A stretch of DNA of 64,000 bases. Origin: Siphonodentalium dalli (taxonomy: Eukaryota > Mollusca > Scaphopoda > Gadilida > Siphonodentaliidae). Below are positions 46,177 through 54,834 of the stretch, piece by piece; within the stretch, counting starts at the first letter, position 1; each line of letters begins with the position of its first letter. Position numbers and translations under genes: made by a program. The notes under the pieces are model-generated. The model was not told where the DNA came from. It did no database searches and saw nothing but the letters and a program-made list of their open reading frames with translations. The DNA lies in the NCBI GenBank assembly GCA_032622095.1, contig CP136064.1:109294004-109358003 (forward strand), written 5' to 3'.

Positions 46177-47877
46177 TTAATCGTCCGAATTGTCATCACT
46201 TTCGTCAGAAGTGTCATTTATTTCGTCCATGAATTTTTCTAGCATCGGTTTGTACTTTAATATTGACATTTTCACTGCATCACATTCTCCATAACCATTA
46301 TTCAAATATTTGTCGACTTTATCCATGACTCTGTTGTGCAGAGTCCCATTGCGCAGCTGCAGATACGATACTATTGTCCAAGCATAACCATTCATAAAGT
46401 GCATCATATCTTTACTTTTAAGGTCCTTGTCAGCTTGTTCTTTTGCTTCTGTTTCTTTCGAACCATTTTCCTTATACGTGTCCACTTTATCACTCCATTC
46501 CTCATGTGTTTTATCTCTACTCTCAGCACACAAACTTTTGAAGTATTCATCTTCATTCAATTTAATTTTCTTATTCAGACTATCATCCTTGTCCTCAGTT
46601 AATTTTAGTTTTAACTTATTTTCTTGACACCAGTTTTTTACGTGTCTCTGAACATCATAATGATCTTCGAACAAAAGCCTGCAGTCATTACAAGGGTACG
46701 ACATGTCTTCTCGAATGTCTATGTTTTGACGGTTCTTCTTATTAATTTCATCGAGCTCACCAGGTGGCCTTATGTCGTTAGTATAGTCATTATGTTGACC
46801 CTGGGGCACAATATAATTATATGTTATGCCCTTCTGTTGACCAGGGAGTTCTCTGACATCGTATTTCATCGCATTCTGCTGACCCTGGGTCTCAGTGTCT
46901 TTTGTATGTTTTTTCATCCCATTCTGTTCATCTGGGTGTTCTCTGTCTTTTTGGAGATTATATTTCATGCCATTCCATTCACCAATATGTTGGTTCGTGT
47001 CCTCTTTTAGTACATTCTGTCGCAGACGTAATGTGTCCGGTGTTGCGGCTTTTAAATCCACCAGTAGGTAACCGTACGGTTCACTCGTCGCTTCCGAAAA
47101 CTCTCGAACCATACGCTGAGGACATTCAGGATACATCTGTCTTGATAATGTTGAAATTAATCCCTTGTCGATTGGGTTATTGAACAATACCAAATATTGA
47201 CAATTTCGTCGTTGCGTTGGATCTTTGTTGTAGTAGAAATTCTGGTTCAAACTTATCAAAGATAAGTTCAAATGGTGACTTCCTTCGGAATGCAAATCAT
47301 TAACTCTCTGGTCTTTTGATGAAGTTTGCATCAAGTCATCGAGTATAACTAGATTTTTATACCGGGGGTTGATAAGAGAATCCAAGTTTGCTGGTATTCC
47401 TCGTATAAAGTTGACCTGAGGGGTGACGGTATACTTTATTTCGTCATATAGGGGCTGCCAATATTTATAAAACCATATTATTCTGTCAGGTGCGGGTGAT
47501 ATTTTTGAGGCAGACTTTTGTAGCAAGGTTTTCACGAAGTATGTCTTACCACTAGATGTCGGTCCACTTACACATGCTGTGAATGGATGCTTGAAAATAA
47601 AATCTTCTTGGACATTGGCCATTGGATCATCAAAGCAGGATGTTATGTCGCTTTGTTGCTGTTTCCCCTGCTGGTGTTGTAGTATCTGGTGTTGCTGTAA
47701 TGGCTGTTGTTGTGGCTGATGATGCTGCTGCCTGTTGCTGCTACTGTTTGTTGCTGCTGCTTGGTGCTGCTGTTGTGGGTGTCGGTTAACAAACTCAGTG
47801 TGCTTAGATTGTACATGTCTTATCAAATCATGGTTCCGCACATACTCACTAGAGCAAATTGAACACTGGTGCTTCAT
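46177..47877 (-). CDS. packaging-type P-loop ATPase with two zinc fingers, left arm
   Basis: 566 codons, intronless. Residues 5-26: C2H2 finger (C-x2-C-x12-H-x4-H). About 34-76: Gln/His-rich low complexity. 95-290: ATPase core, with Walker A GPTSSGKT at 105-112, Walker B NLVILDDL at 175-182, and a polar SLNQNFYY word at 209-216 in the sensor position. 300-370: degenerate repeats with (Q)QNGMKY. 396-417: C2HC finger (C-x2-C-x12-H-x4-C). 420-566: charged Lys/Glu-rich tail ending in an acidic DESDDNSDD. The core looks like the genome-packaging ATPases (FtsK/HerA superfamily, A32-like) of Polinton-type elements and related DNA viruses; this is recognition by eye. The catalytic motifs are intact and there is no frameshift. 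Start: first ATG, in the context GTATAAATG. Confidence 0.85.
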   Translation of the reverse strand: MKHQCSICSSEYVRNHDLIRHVQSKHTEFVNRHPQQQHQAAATNSSSNRQQHHQPQQQPLQQHQILQHQQGKQQQSDITSCFDDPMANVQEDFIFKHPFTACVSGPTSSGKTYFVKTLLQKSASKISPAPDRIIWFYKYWQPLYDEIKYTVTPQVNFIRGIPANLDSLINPRYKNLVILDDLMQTSSKDQRVNDLHSEGSHHLNLSLISLNQNFYYNKDPTQRRNCQYLVLFNNPIDKGLISTLSRQMYPECPQRMVREFSEATSEPYGYLLVDLKAATPDTLRLRQNVLKEDTNQHIGEWNGMKYNLQKDREHPDEQNGMKKHTKDTETQGQQNAMKYDVRELPGQQKGITYNYIVPQGQHNDYTNDIRPPGELDEINKKNRQNIDIREDMSYPCNDCRLLFEDHYDVQRHVKNWCQENKLKLKLTEDKDDSLNKKIKLNEDEYFKSLCAESRDKTHEEWSDKVDTYKENGSKETEAKEQADKDLKSKDMMHFMNGYAWTIVSYLQLRNGTLHNRVMDKVDKYLNNGYGECDAVKMSILKYKPMLEKFMDEINDTSDESDDNSDD

Positions 47878-47937
47878 TTATACTTGACTAAAATGTCTCG
47901 GTATATGGATTTCCTTTATACAAATGTTCATTATAAC

Positions 47938-48138
47938 CTAAAAATATGTCCTGTCCGTATGTTTGATAACTTTATGTAGATGAAATAGTCTGCCGGAGAA
48001 GCACTGTGTAGACGGGGAATCAACAGGTCTTGTCGGTAAGAGAGTCAGACGAGAAGTGAAGTCTCGGCTATTAAAACATAGTAATGCGATAGCGAACATC
48101 AAACGAGTCTGGGCACGCATATCTGTCAAAAGATACAA
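47938..48138 (-). CDS. 66-codon upstream open frame, left arm
   Basis: Begins MYLLTDMRAQTRLMF and ends HTDRTYF; the stop lies 60 bases before the ATPase start. The peptide is identical to the one in the right arm. Because the arms are almost identical overall, that alone does not show selection. It could be an upstream open frame in the transcript leader, a small protein, or chance. There are no cysteine motifs and no clear membrane segment. Confidence 0.25.
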   Translation of the reverse strand: MYLLTDMRAQTRLMFAIALLCFNSRDFTSRLTLLPTRPVDSPSTQCFSGRLFHLHKVIKHTDRTYF

Positions 48139-48266
48139 TAGCCGTCATTGGTCAATCTATCCTCGGTATCACTTTTCGATTTACAAAATCAATTTCACCG
48201 AGAGGTTCCCTCGTCATTTGTAGTGACGTAATTGCGGCGTTTTGCGGTATTTTACTGCGGCGGCGC
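48139..48266 (-). promoter_or_regulatory. probable outward promoter region, left arm
   Basis: It contains a CRE/ATF-type TTACGTCA (minus strand, 48,231-48,224) and a CCAAT box (48,151-48,147) in the order expected for transcription toward the ATPase gene. Mirrored exactly in the right arm. Confidence 0.4.
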
Positions 48267-48332
48267 CGCCGCCGGCGCCGCCGCCGCCAACAACATCCGC
48301 CGCCGCCGCCGTTGTTGCCGCCGCCGGCGCCG
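48267..48332. repeat. GCC/GGC-rich centre of the palindrome
   Basis: About 66 bp of GCC and GGC triplets interrupted by CAACAACATC on one side and GTTGTTG on the other. The arms are not exact complements here, so this is the loop or spacer. It is strongly GC-rich in AT-rich surroundings, and could extrude or act as a hairpin. The Arg-rich or Ala/Gly-rich frames across it (48,152-48,447) are simple-sequence artefacts. Confidence 0.8.
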
Positions 48333-48460
48333 GCGCCGCCGCAGTAAAATACCGCAAAACGCCGCAATTACGTCACTACAAATGACGAGGGAACCTCTCG
48401 GTGAAATTGATTTTGTAAATCGAAAAGTGATACCGAGGATAGATTGACCAATGACGGCTA
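48333..48460 (+). promoter_or_regulatory. probable outward promoter region, right arm
   Basis: TTACGTCA at 48,368-48,375 and CCAAT at 48,448-48,452, about 350 and 270 bp before the ATPase start. No TATA box at a convincing distance from a mapped start is known. Confidence 0.4.
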
Positions 48461-48661
48461 TTGTATCTTTTGACAGATATGCGTGCCCAGACTCGTTTGA
48501 TGTTCGCTATCGCATTACTATGTTTTAATAGCCGAGACTTCACTTCTCGTCTGACTCTCTTACCGACAAGACCTGTTGATTCCCCGTCTACACAGTGCTT
48601 CTCCGGCAGACTATTTCATCTACATAAAGTTATCAAACATACGGACAGGACATATTTTTAG
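48461..48661 (+). CDS. 66-codon upstream open frame, right arm
   Basis: Exact peptide copy of the left-arm frame at 48,138-47,938, ending 60 bases before the ATPase ATG. The same reservations apply. Confidence 0.25.
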   Translation: MYLLTDMRAQTRLMFAIALLCFNSRDFTSRLTLLPTRPVDSPSTQCFSGRLFHLHKVIKHTDRTYF

Positions 48662-48721
48662 GTTATAATGAACATTTGTATAAAGGAAATCCATATACCG
48701 AGACATTTTAGTCAAGTATAA

Positions 48722-50419
48722 ATGAAGCACCAGTGTTCAATTTGCTCTAGTGAGTATGTGCGGAACCATGATTTGATAAGACATGTACAATCTAAGCACA
48801 CTGAGTTTGTTAACCGACACCCACAACAGCAGCACCAAGCAGCAGCAACAAACAGTAGCAGCAACAGGCAGCAGCATCATCAGCCACAACAGCCATTACA
48901 GCAACACCAGATACTACAACACCAGCAGGGGAAACAGCAACAAAGCGACATAACATCCTGCTTTGATGATCCAATGGCCAATGTCCAAGAAGATTTTATT
49001 TTCAAGCATCCATTCACGGCATGTGTAAGTGGACCGACATCTAGTGGTAAGACATATTTCGTGAAAACCTTGCTACAAAAGTCTGCCTCAAAAATATCAC
49101 CCGCACCTGACAGAATAATATGGTTTTATAAATATTGGCAGCCCCTATATGACGAAATAAAGTATACCGTCACCCCTCAGGTCAACTTTATACGAGGAAT
49201 ACCAGCAAACTTGGATTCTCTTATCAATCCCCGGTATAAAAATCTAGTTATACTCGATGACTTGATGCAAACTTCATCAAAAGACCAGAGAGTTAATGAT
49301 TTGCATTCCGAAGGAAGTCACCATTTGAACTTATCTTTGATAAGTTTGAACCAGAATTTCTACTACAACAAAGATCCAACGCAACGACGAAATTGTCAAT
49401 ATTTGGTATTGTTCAATAACCCAATCGACAAGGGATTAATTTCAACATTATCAAGACAGATGTATCCTGAATGTCCTCAGCGTATGGTTCGAGAGTTTTC
49501 GGAAGCGACGAGTGAACCGTACGGTTACCTACTGGTGGATTTAAAAGCCGCAACACCGGACACATTACGTCTGCGACAGAATGTACTAAAAGAGGACACG
49601 AACCAACATATTGGTGAATGGAATGGCATGAAATATAATCTCCAAAAAGACAGAGAACACCCAGATGAACAGAATGGGATGAAAAAACATACAAAAGACA
49701 CTGAGACCCAGGGTCAGCAGAATGCGATGAAATACGATGACAGAGAACTCCCTGGTCAACAGAAGGGCATAACATATAATTATATTGTGCCCCAGGGTCA
49801 ACATAATGACTATACTAACGACATAAGGCCACCTGGTGAGCTCGATAAAATTAATAAGAAGAACCGTCAAAACATAGACATTCGAGAAGACATGTCGTAC
49901 CCTTGTAATGACTGCGGGCTTTTGTTCGAAGATCATTATGATGTTCAGAGACACGTAAAAAACTGGTGTCAAGAAAATAAGTTAAAACGAAAATTAACTG
50001 AGGACAAGGATGATAGTCTGAATAAGAAAATTAAATTGAATGAAGATGAATACTTCAAAAGTTTGTGTGCTGAGAGTAGAGATAAAACACATGAGGAATG
50101 GAGTGATAAAGTGGACACGTATAAGGAAAATGGTTCGAAAGAAACAGAAGCAAAAGAACAAGCTGACAAGGACCTTAAAAGTAAAGATATGATGCACTTT
50201 ATGAATGGTTATGCTTGGACAATAGTATCGTATCTGCAGCTGCGCAATGGGACTCTGCACAACAGAGTCATGGATAAAGTCGACAAATATTTGAATAATG
50301 GTTATGGAGAATGTGATGCAGTGAAAATGTCAATATTAAAGTACAAACCGATGCTAGAAAAATTCATGGACGAAATAAATGACACTTCTGACGAAAGTGA
50401 TGACAATTCTGACGATTAA
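48722..50419 (+). CDS. packaging-type P-loop ATPase with two zinc fingers, right arm
   Basis: 565 codons, one Gln fewer than the left copy in the Q-rich tract. The order is the same: N-terminal C2H2 finger, Q/H-rich linker, ATPase core with GPTSSGKT and NLVILDDL, repeated linker, C2HC finger (YPCNDCGLLFEDHYDVQRH), acidic tail. Substitutions relative to the left copy are V341D, E376K, R400G and L424R (left-copy numbering), all outside the ATPase core. It is intact and ends in TAA with AATAAA six bases later. It is transcribed away from the palindrome centre, so the two genes are divergent from a shared control region. In viruses such ATPases pump the genome into the capsid; here no capsid gene accompanies it. 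Confidence 0.85.
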   Translation: MKHQCSICSSEYVRNHDLIRHVQSKHTEFVNRHPQQQHQAAATNSSSNRQQHHQPQQPLQQHQILQHQQGKQQQSDITSCFDDPMANVQEDFIFKHPFTACVSGPTSSGKTYFVKTLLQKSASKISPAPDRIIWFYKYWQPLYDEIKYTVTPQVNFIRGIPANLDSLINPRYKNLVILDDLMQTSSKDQRVNDLHSEGSHHLNLSLISLNQNFYYNKDPTQRRNCQYLVLFNNPIDKGLISTLSRQMYPECPQRMVREFSEATSEPYGYLLVDLKAATPDTLRLRQNVLKEDTNQHIGEWNGMKYNLQKDREHPDEQNGMKKHTKDTETQGQQNAMKYDDRELPGQQKGITYNYIVPQGQHNDYTNDIRPPGELDKINKKNRQNIDIREDMSYPCNDCGLLFEDHYDVQRHVKNWCQENKLKRKLTEDKDDSLNKKIKLNEDEYFKSLCAESRDKTHEEWSDKVDTYKENGSKETEAKEQADKDLKSKDMMHFMNGYAWTIVSYLQLRNGTLHNRVMDKVDKYLNNGYGECDAVKMSILKYKPMLEKFMDEINDTSDESDDNSDD

Positions 50420-50424
50420 ATTTC

Positions 50425-50430
50425 AATAAA
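50425..50430 (+). terminator. polyadenylation signal, right ATPase gene
   Basis: AATAAA starting six bases after the TAA of the right-arm gene, mirrored in the left arm. It suggests RNA polymerase II-type 3' processing. Confidence 0.6.
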
Positions 50431-50589
50431 CTTCATCAACATGATATTCTCGTTTTCGTTATATATCTATAAGCGGGGAGAGAGTGAGTGGATTATTGGG
50501 AATTGTAGAGTGAGAAACGATACGTAATGATAAAAGGCGCATTAAGTGCCCGAAAATTTGAACTTTAAATATTGTTCTGTGTCATTTTA

Positions 50590-51880
50590 ACTTTCAACCA
50601 CTGCGCTTGTATTGTTAACATTCATTCATAATGAGTGTATTGTGTTCCTTTAATATTCAAACACCGGTGCGTTTATTGTTAACATTCATTCATAATGAGT
50701 GTCTTGTGTTCCTTTAATGATGTCATAGCGTGTGTACATGCAAGACAGTATAACACTATGCCTATGTCTGTATCTGTTGTCACACCGTGAGTGGATTGTC
50801 CGCCTTTAATGATGTCATAGCGTGTGTGCATGCAAGACAGTATAACACTATGATTATGTCTGTAGCTGTTGTTGGTAAGATGTGAAATATAAATTTCAAG
50901 GTTCAATTCATTCGTGTAGTAATTTCGTATATGTTCAACGCTCTTCATTCGTGCGCTTGTATTGTTAACATTCATTCATAATGAGTGTCCCTTTAGAGTG
51001 TCTTGTGTTCCTTTAAGATTCAAACACCAATATTACATCACGTCCCTTGTTTCGTGTCACTTTAACTCCTTGAGTGTATTGCCCCTTCTAATGATGTCAT
51101 AGCATGGGTACATGTAATACAGTATAACACTATGACTATGTCTGTATCTGTTGTTGGTAAGATGTGAAATATAAATTTCAGTTCATTCGTGTAGTAATTT
51201 CGTATATGTTCAACGCTCTTCATTCGTAAGAGTTATTACCAACTGGAAGTTGTACTATTTTTGATAAACATCGGATTTGCTCATCAGACGATAAGCTGAC
51301 AATATTTACGCATGGTCTAATTAGATTCATGCATAAATGTAAGGTAATTTTTGTTATGGTCAAGTTTTTTGTTAAGACCATGTTCTAACATAGATCGATA
51401 AATAAGTTAAAGGTCATTATATTCCACAGTCAAATCTATTGGTGATCGAATTTGATAACTATTTTATTGGAACAACTAAGAGTATTATTTACGTGTATCT
51501 ATGAGTGTAAGTATGAATGTGGGGAGATAAGTGGTTATTACGTAATGTTGTTATAACAATGACACTGAAGTAACTTCAATTATTGAGTGTTTATGTCATA
51601 GCGTTGGTACATAGAAGACTGTATAACACTATGCCTATGTCTATAGCTGTTGTTGGTAAGATGTGAAATATAAATTTCAATTCATTCGTGTAGTAATTTC
51701 GTATATGTTCAACGCTCTTCATTCGTGCGCTTGTATTGTTAACATTCATTCATAATGAGTGTCCCTTTAGATCGATAAATAAGTTAAAGGTCATTACATT
51801 CCACAGTCAAATCTATTGGTGATCGAATTTGATAACTATTTTATTGGAACAACTAAGAGTATTATTTACGCGAGATCAAT
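50590..51880. repeat. internal repeated blocks, right arm
   Basis: Mirror of 44,727-46,020: several copies of ACATTCATTCATAATGAGTG with GTATAACACTATG and CAACGCTCTTCATTCG words, and two copies of the block with ACAACTAAGAGTATTATTTA. The 98-codon minus-strand frame at 50,679-50,975 lies inside. Confidence 0.75.
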
Positions 51881-52069
51881 GAGTCCAATTATTATAAATA
51901 ATACATTGCAGGCATCGGTGGATACCCGATTGCCACATTTAGTGATCACGTGATAAACTGATAAAATGTCCAAGTGACGTACTATATGTATGCATTCTGA
52001 TCCGCTGTCGTTATTCATTCCATAACGTAATGCCTCAGGCCAGTCGAAAATTGGTTGCTCGTCATCTTC

Positions 52070-52340
52070 CTTATATTGAAATTTTGGAAGTTTTTGAAAT
52101 TTTGGAAGTTTTTGAAATTTTTGGAGTTTTTGAAATTTTGTAAGTTTTTGAAATTTTGGAAGTTTTTGAAATTTGTGAAATTTTTGAAATTTTTGGAGTT
52201 TTTGAAATTTTTGAAATTTTGGAAGTTTTGGAAATTTTTGAAATTTTGGAAGTTTTTGAAATTTTGGAAGTTTTTGAAATTTTTGAAATATTTGAAAGTT
52301 TTTGAAATTTTGGAAGTTTTTGAAATTTTGGAAGTTTTGG
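52070..52340. repeat. sub-terminal 18-bp array, right arm
   Basis: About fifteen imperfect copies of GAAATTTTGGAAGTTTTT, some 70 bp longer than in the left arm. This accounts for the asymmetry of the palindrome ends. Confidence 0.85.
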
Positions 52341-52438
52341 GTTTTGAATTTTTTTTTTGGGAATATTTTAGTACAAACAATTTTACCCCCATAAAATCTA
52401 TTTTTAGATGTGAACCTAACGAGCCTCCCATACTACTT

Positions 52439-52442
52439 ATAC
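52439..52442. other. putative 4-bp target duplication, right copy
   Basis: ATAC directly after the last base of the palindrome, matching 44,227-44,230. Confidence 0.5.
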
Positions 52443-53224
52443 ATTAGTCATACAATGGCACTTCGTCGGAACGTTCCCTTTATCAACTTCCAATCATGCA
52501 CTCGTGTTTAGATTTATTTAACTCGAGGCTATAATATATATATATATATAGTTTTAGAGATATGTGGTTTATTAGCGCATTCGTCGTTTTAGCCATGAGC
52601 CATACTTATCACGACATTGTCAAGGTCATTCCACGAGTCACTATGTACTCTGCATGACTACGCACGTAGATATCATACTCTACCCGTTCAAAAAATGGGA
52701 ACTCTTTGCAGATATATACGACGGTGAACTTTATAAAAAAAAATTATGAAAAAATAACGTAACATGTGCTGTTTTAGAACAGGCAATATATATCTTACTT
52801 GCTCCATGACTGGAGCTTCCTGAAAATTTTCGAAATTCCTGTGCCAATACATTCTCTTACATATGCGTAACAATCTTTACCATGGCATTGTAAGCCAGTG
52901 CATTCTCTTATATGCCAGGCTCCGTATATGGAAGACTCACATACATATACGATAATGCACTACCACATGATCTTTAATGCTGCACTAGTAGAGCTCCCGT
53001 CATGAAAGGGTTACCAATGCATTTCATAATAAATTTCAAGCTCGAGCTTACATGATGTTGGCAATTTTGTGAGCAGATTTCTCGATAAATATTAATTGAT
53101 TACCCTGGGAACTGTTATGATTGTAAGTGACACAAAGCGAATTTTATACTAACATTTTGAGTTAGTTATGTTACCTGAGTTATTTCGCCCAATTTGGGCG
53201 TTTCTCTGGTGGCTGTTTTTCATC
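52443..53224. repeat. non-coding; TA tract and 8,885-type repeat
   Basis: (TA)n near 52,531-52,550. The word GTAAGCCAGTGCATTCTCTT at 52,889-52,908, with an extra CATTCTCTTACATATGCG at about 52,850-52,867, matches 8,885-9,003. No gene is seen. Confidence 0.55.
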
Positions 53225-53370
53225 TGACGTGTGTGTCGGGATAAATCATGTGGAGGATTTATGTAAATGTTAGCCCAAACTACATTTCCAAGTAACGATG
53301 GTTTTGTTGTTTATTTTGAGGAATAATACCGCATCAGATGAATTCAGCCCAATTATGTTAACAGTTGTCG
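53225..53370. repeat. dispersed repeat R3, copy 1
   Basis: GTAAATGTTAGCCCAAAC, TAACGA, TTTGTTGTTTATTT, GAGGAATAATACCGCATCA and ATGAATTCAGCCCAA occur here and, in the same order, at 60,315-60,440. Confidence 0.75.
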
Positions 53371-53684
53371 TGTAAAACATTTGCAGTAGGTTAGCGTTAT
53401 TTAGTATTTGTGGATGTCCTTTAACATGGGGAACATAGACTACTGCGCTTGAACGAGCATGTGAATTTGTCGTTTTTAATGTATAGCAACTTGATAATCA
53501 ATAACAGAGGCATTCTCTGTCAAATACAGTCGCTCTATTTACGGTATTAATTGCGGAACTTTCTAAAGTAAACTACGCGTAAACCGGTACATACTGTAAA
53601 TTATAGAAGGTGTCGGAATCGGTCAAATCTCCACAGGACCAACTCGCCCCAGTCGACGTGTGCCAATTCGGTACACACTAAAAA
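53371..53684. other. non-coding, no gene seen
   Basis: AT-rich spacer with no supportable feature. Confidence 0.45.
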
Positions 53685-54110
53685 CGTACCCGAGGCTGAG
53701 TCCGGATCGGAATAAAAGGTGTATACGGAGTGTTATATACCGTTTGGTCCGTTGTTTCTCAATGAATATTATTGAAATTTGGTGTATATGTCCGGGCTGT
53801 GACATGGAATACAACATTTGAATTGTTCAAATTTGTTGATTTTATTAATTGTTTTTCGTTCTGAAACACACTATAAAGTGTATGCGACCGGCTCCAAAAT
53901 AAAAGGTGTGAGCGGACTTGATGTCGCATTATCTTCTTTGTTTATAAATGGACAAGACTGAAATATAGTACATATGTCCGGGTTATGACATGGACAACAT
54001 TAACGTTTGAATTGTTCTTAAATTCACAAATTTGTTGATTTTATTCAACTTTTCGTTCTTTCATTCCATAAAGTGTAAACGGTCGGCCCCATTTAAAAGT
54101 TAAGCGGCTT
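53685..54110. repeat. two tandem units of about 190 bp
   Basis: Shared words: ATATGTCCGGG(C/T)T(G/A)TGACATGGA, TTTGAATTGTTC, AAATTTGTTGATTTTATT, TTTTCGTTCT and ATAAAGTGTA, first from about 53,780 and again from about 53,970. The minus-strand frame 53,623-53,817 lies in the first unit. Confidence 0.7.
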
Positions 54111-54242
54111 ATGTGCTTAGTGTTATAGGTAATCGGATTAACTAATTGGCGACTCTAAGCTATTGTGTTTTGGGGTATTTGAGCTTTTTTGTGAAATAAT
54201 AATTGAGGACGTGAATACATTTATGTTAAATGATAACTTTAT

Positions 54243-54834
54243 TTAAAGGGGTACTGTACGCCATTTTCATTAAATTGCCGGTGACAACAACGATCTAATA
54301 TCGATAATATATAGAAACATAAGTAATTTGAGTCGAAGATGTATTCTGAAAACGCTCAGGTTAATAGGCTATCTTAAAATTTAATAATTTAAAAGTTAAT
54401 AATTTGATATAAATTGAATTTATGACTGGAGCCATAAAATGGCGTCAATTAAATTACGAATTACCGTAATCAAAAATAGTAATTGAGGGATACTGGATTT
54501 TTAAACCGATCGCACACACGATTGCTTAAAATATTATGATGATACGGGGAGAACACTCAAGATCACTCACTGACTAGCGACGATACAATAACTTAAATGA
54601 TTATATGGGACTAGTATGCATATAATATAACTTTTATTTGATTCATTTGGTTGAAAACTTTACAAAAATTACTCGACAACGACAATTTGTATTTTTGCAT
54701 TCCGGTAAATTTGTCATCCGTAACATGACTTCGTACTCAACGGACTTTCAAATAATGGAAAAATTGTTACCTTATTCTCCGACTCGGAGACTATAGAAAC
54801 CAACAACAACATGTGGCGTACAGTACCCCTTTAA
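54243..54834. mobile_element. TTAA-flanked MITE, family 1, 584-bp form
   Basis: TTAA at 54,243-54,246 and 54,831-54,834. Terminal inverted repeat AGGGGTACTGTACGCCA is exact at both ends. The interior is non-coding, AT-rich and not a full foldback, unlike the 275-bp relative at 862-1,144. The end sequence and TTAA site fit piggyBac-type mobilisation. Confidence 0.85.

Larger units (their letters stand above)
44231..48266 (-). repeat. left arm of the giant palindrome
   Basis: About 4.04 kb, nearly identical to the right arm in reverse. Differences that I could see are single bases, one CAG-type codon indel in the gene and about 70 bp less of the 18-bp array. Its gene runs on the minus strand. 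Confidence 0.9.
44231..52438. mobile_element. giant palindromic element carrying paired packaging-type ATPase genes
   Basis: Position 44,231 pairs with 52,438, and the inverted match runs to the centre near 48,300. The pairing sum is 96,599 near the centre, 96,596 beyond the genes (one codon lost) and 96,669 at the ends (length change in an 18-bp array). The ends read AAGTAGTATGGGAGGCTCGT on the left and the complement on the right; outside them similarity stops. Each arm holds, from centre outward: a promoter-like region, a 66-codon open frame, the 565/566-codon ATPase gene, its AATAAA, a set of repeated blocks, and the 18-bp array. No integrase, transposase, polymerase, capsid or protease gene is seen. 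It could be a foldback transposon, or an integrated head-to-head dimer of a linear virus-like genome of about 4 kb. Confidence 0.85.
48333..52438 (+). repeat. right arm of the giant palindrome
   Basis: About 4.1 kb; inverse of 44,231-48,266. It carries the longer version of the 18-bp array and the 565-codon version of the ATPase gene. Confidence 0.9.

Noticed and set aside
46336-47183. Several antisense frames across the left ATPase gene
   Set aside because: Shadows of the minus-strand gene; the same shadows appear in the right arm at 49,413-50,260.
48152-48447. Arg- and Gly/Ala-rich frames across the palindrome centre
   Set aside because: GCC/GGC simple sequence; the two frames are mirror images outside it.
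44231-52438. Palindrome as a sequencing or assembly fold-back artefact
   Set aside because: Arms differ by several substitutions, a codon indel and about 70 bp of array, both outer flanks are distinct, and ATAC borders both ends. A read-level artefact would give identical arms. Assembly error is still not fully excluded.
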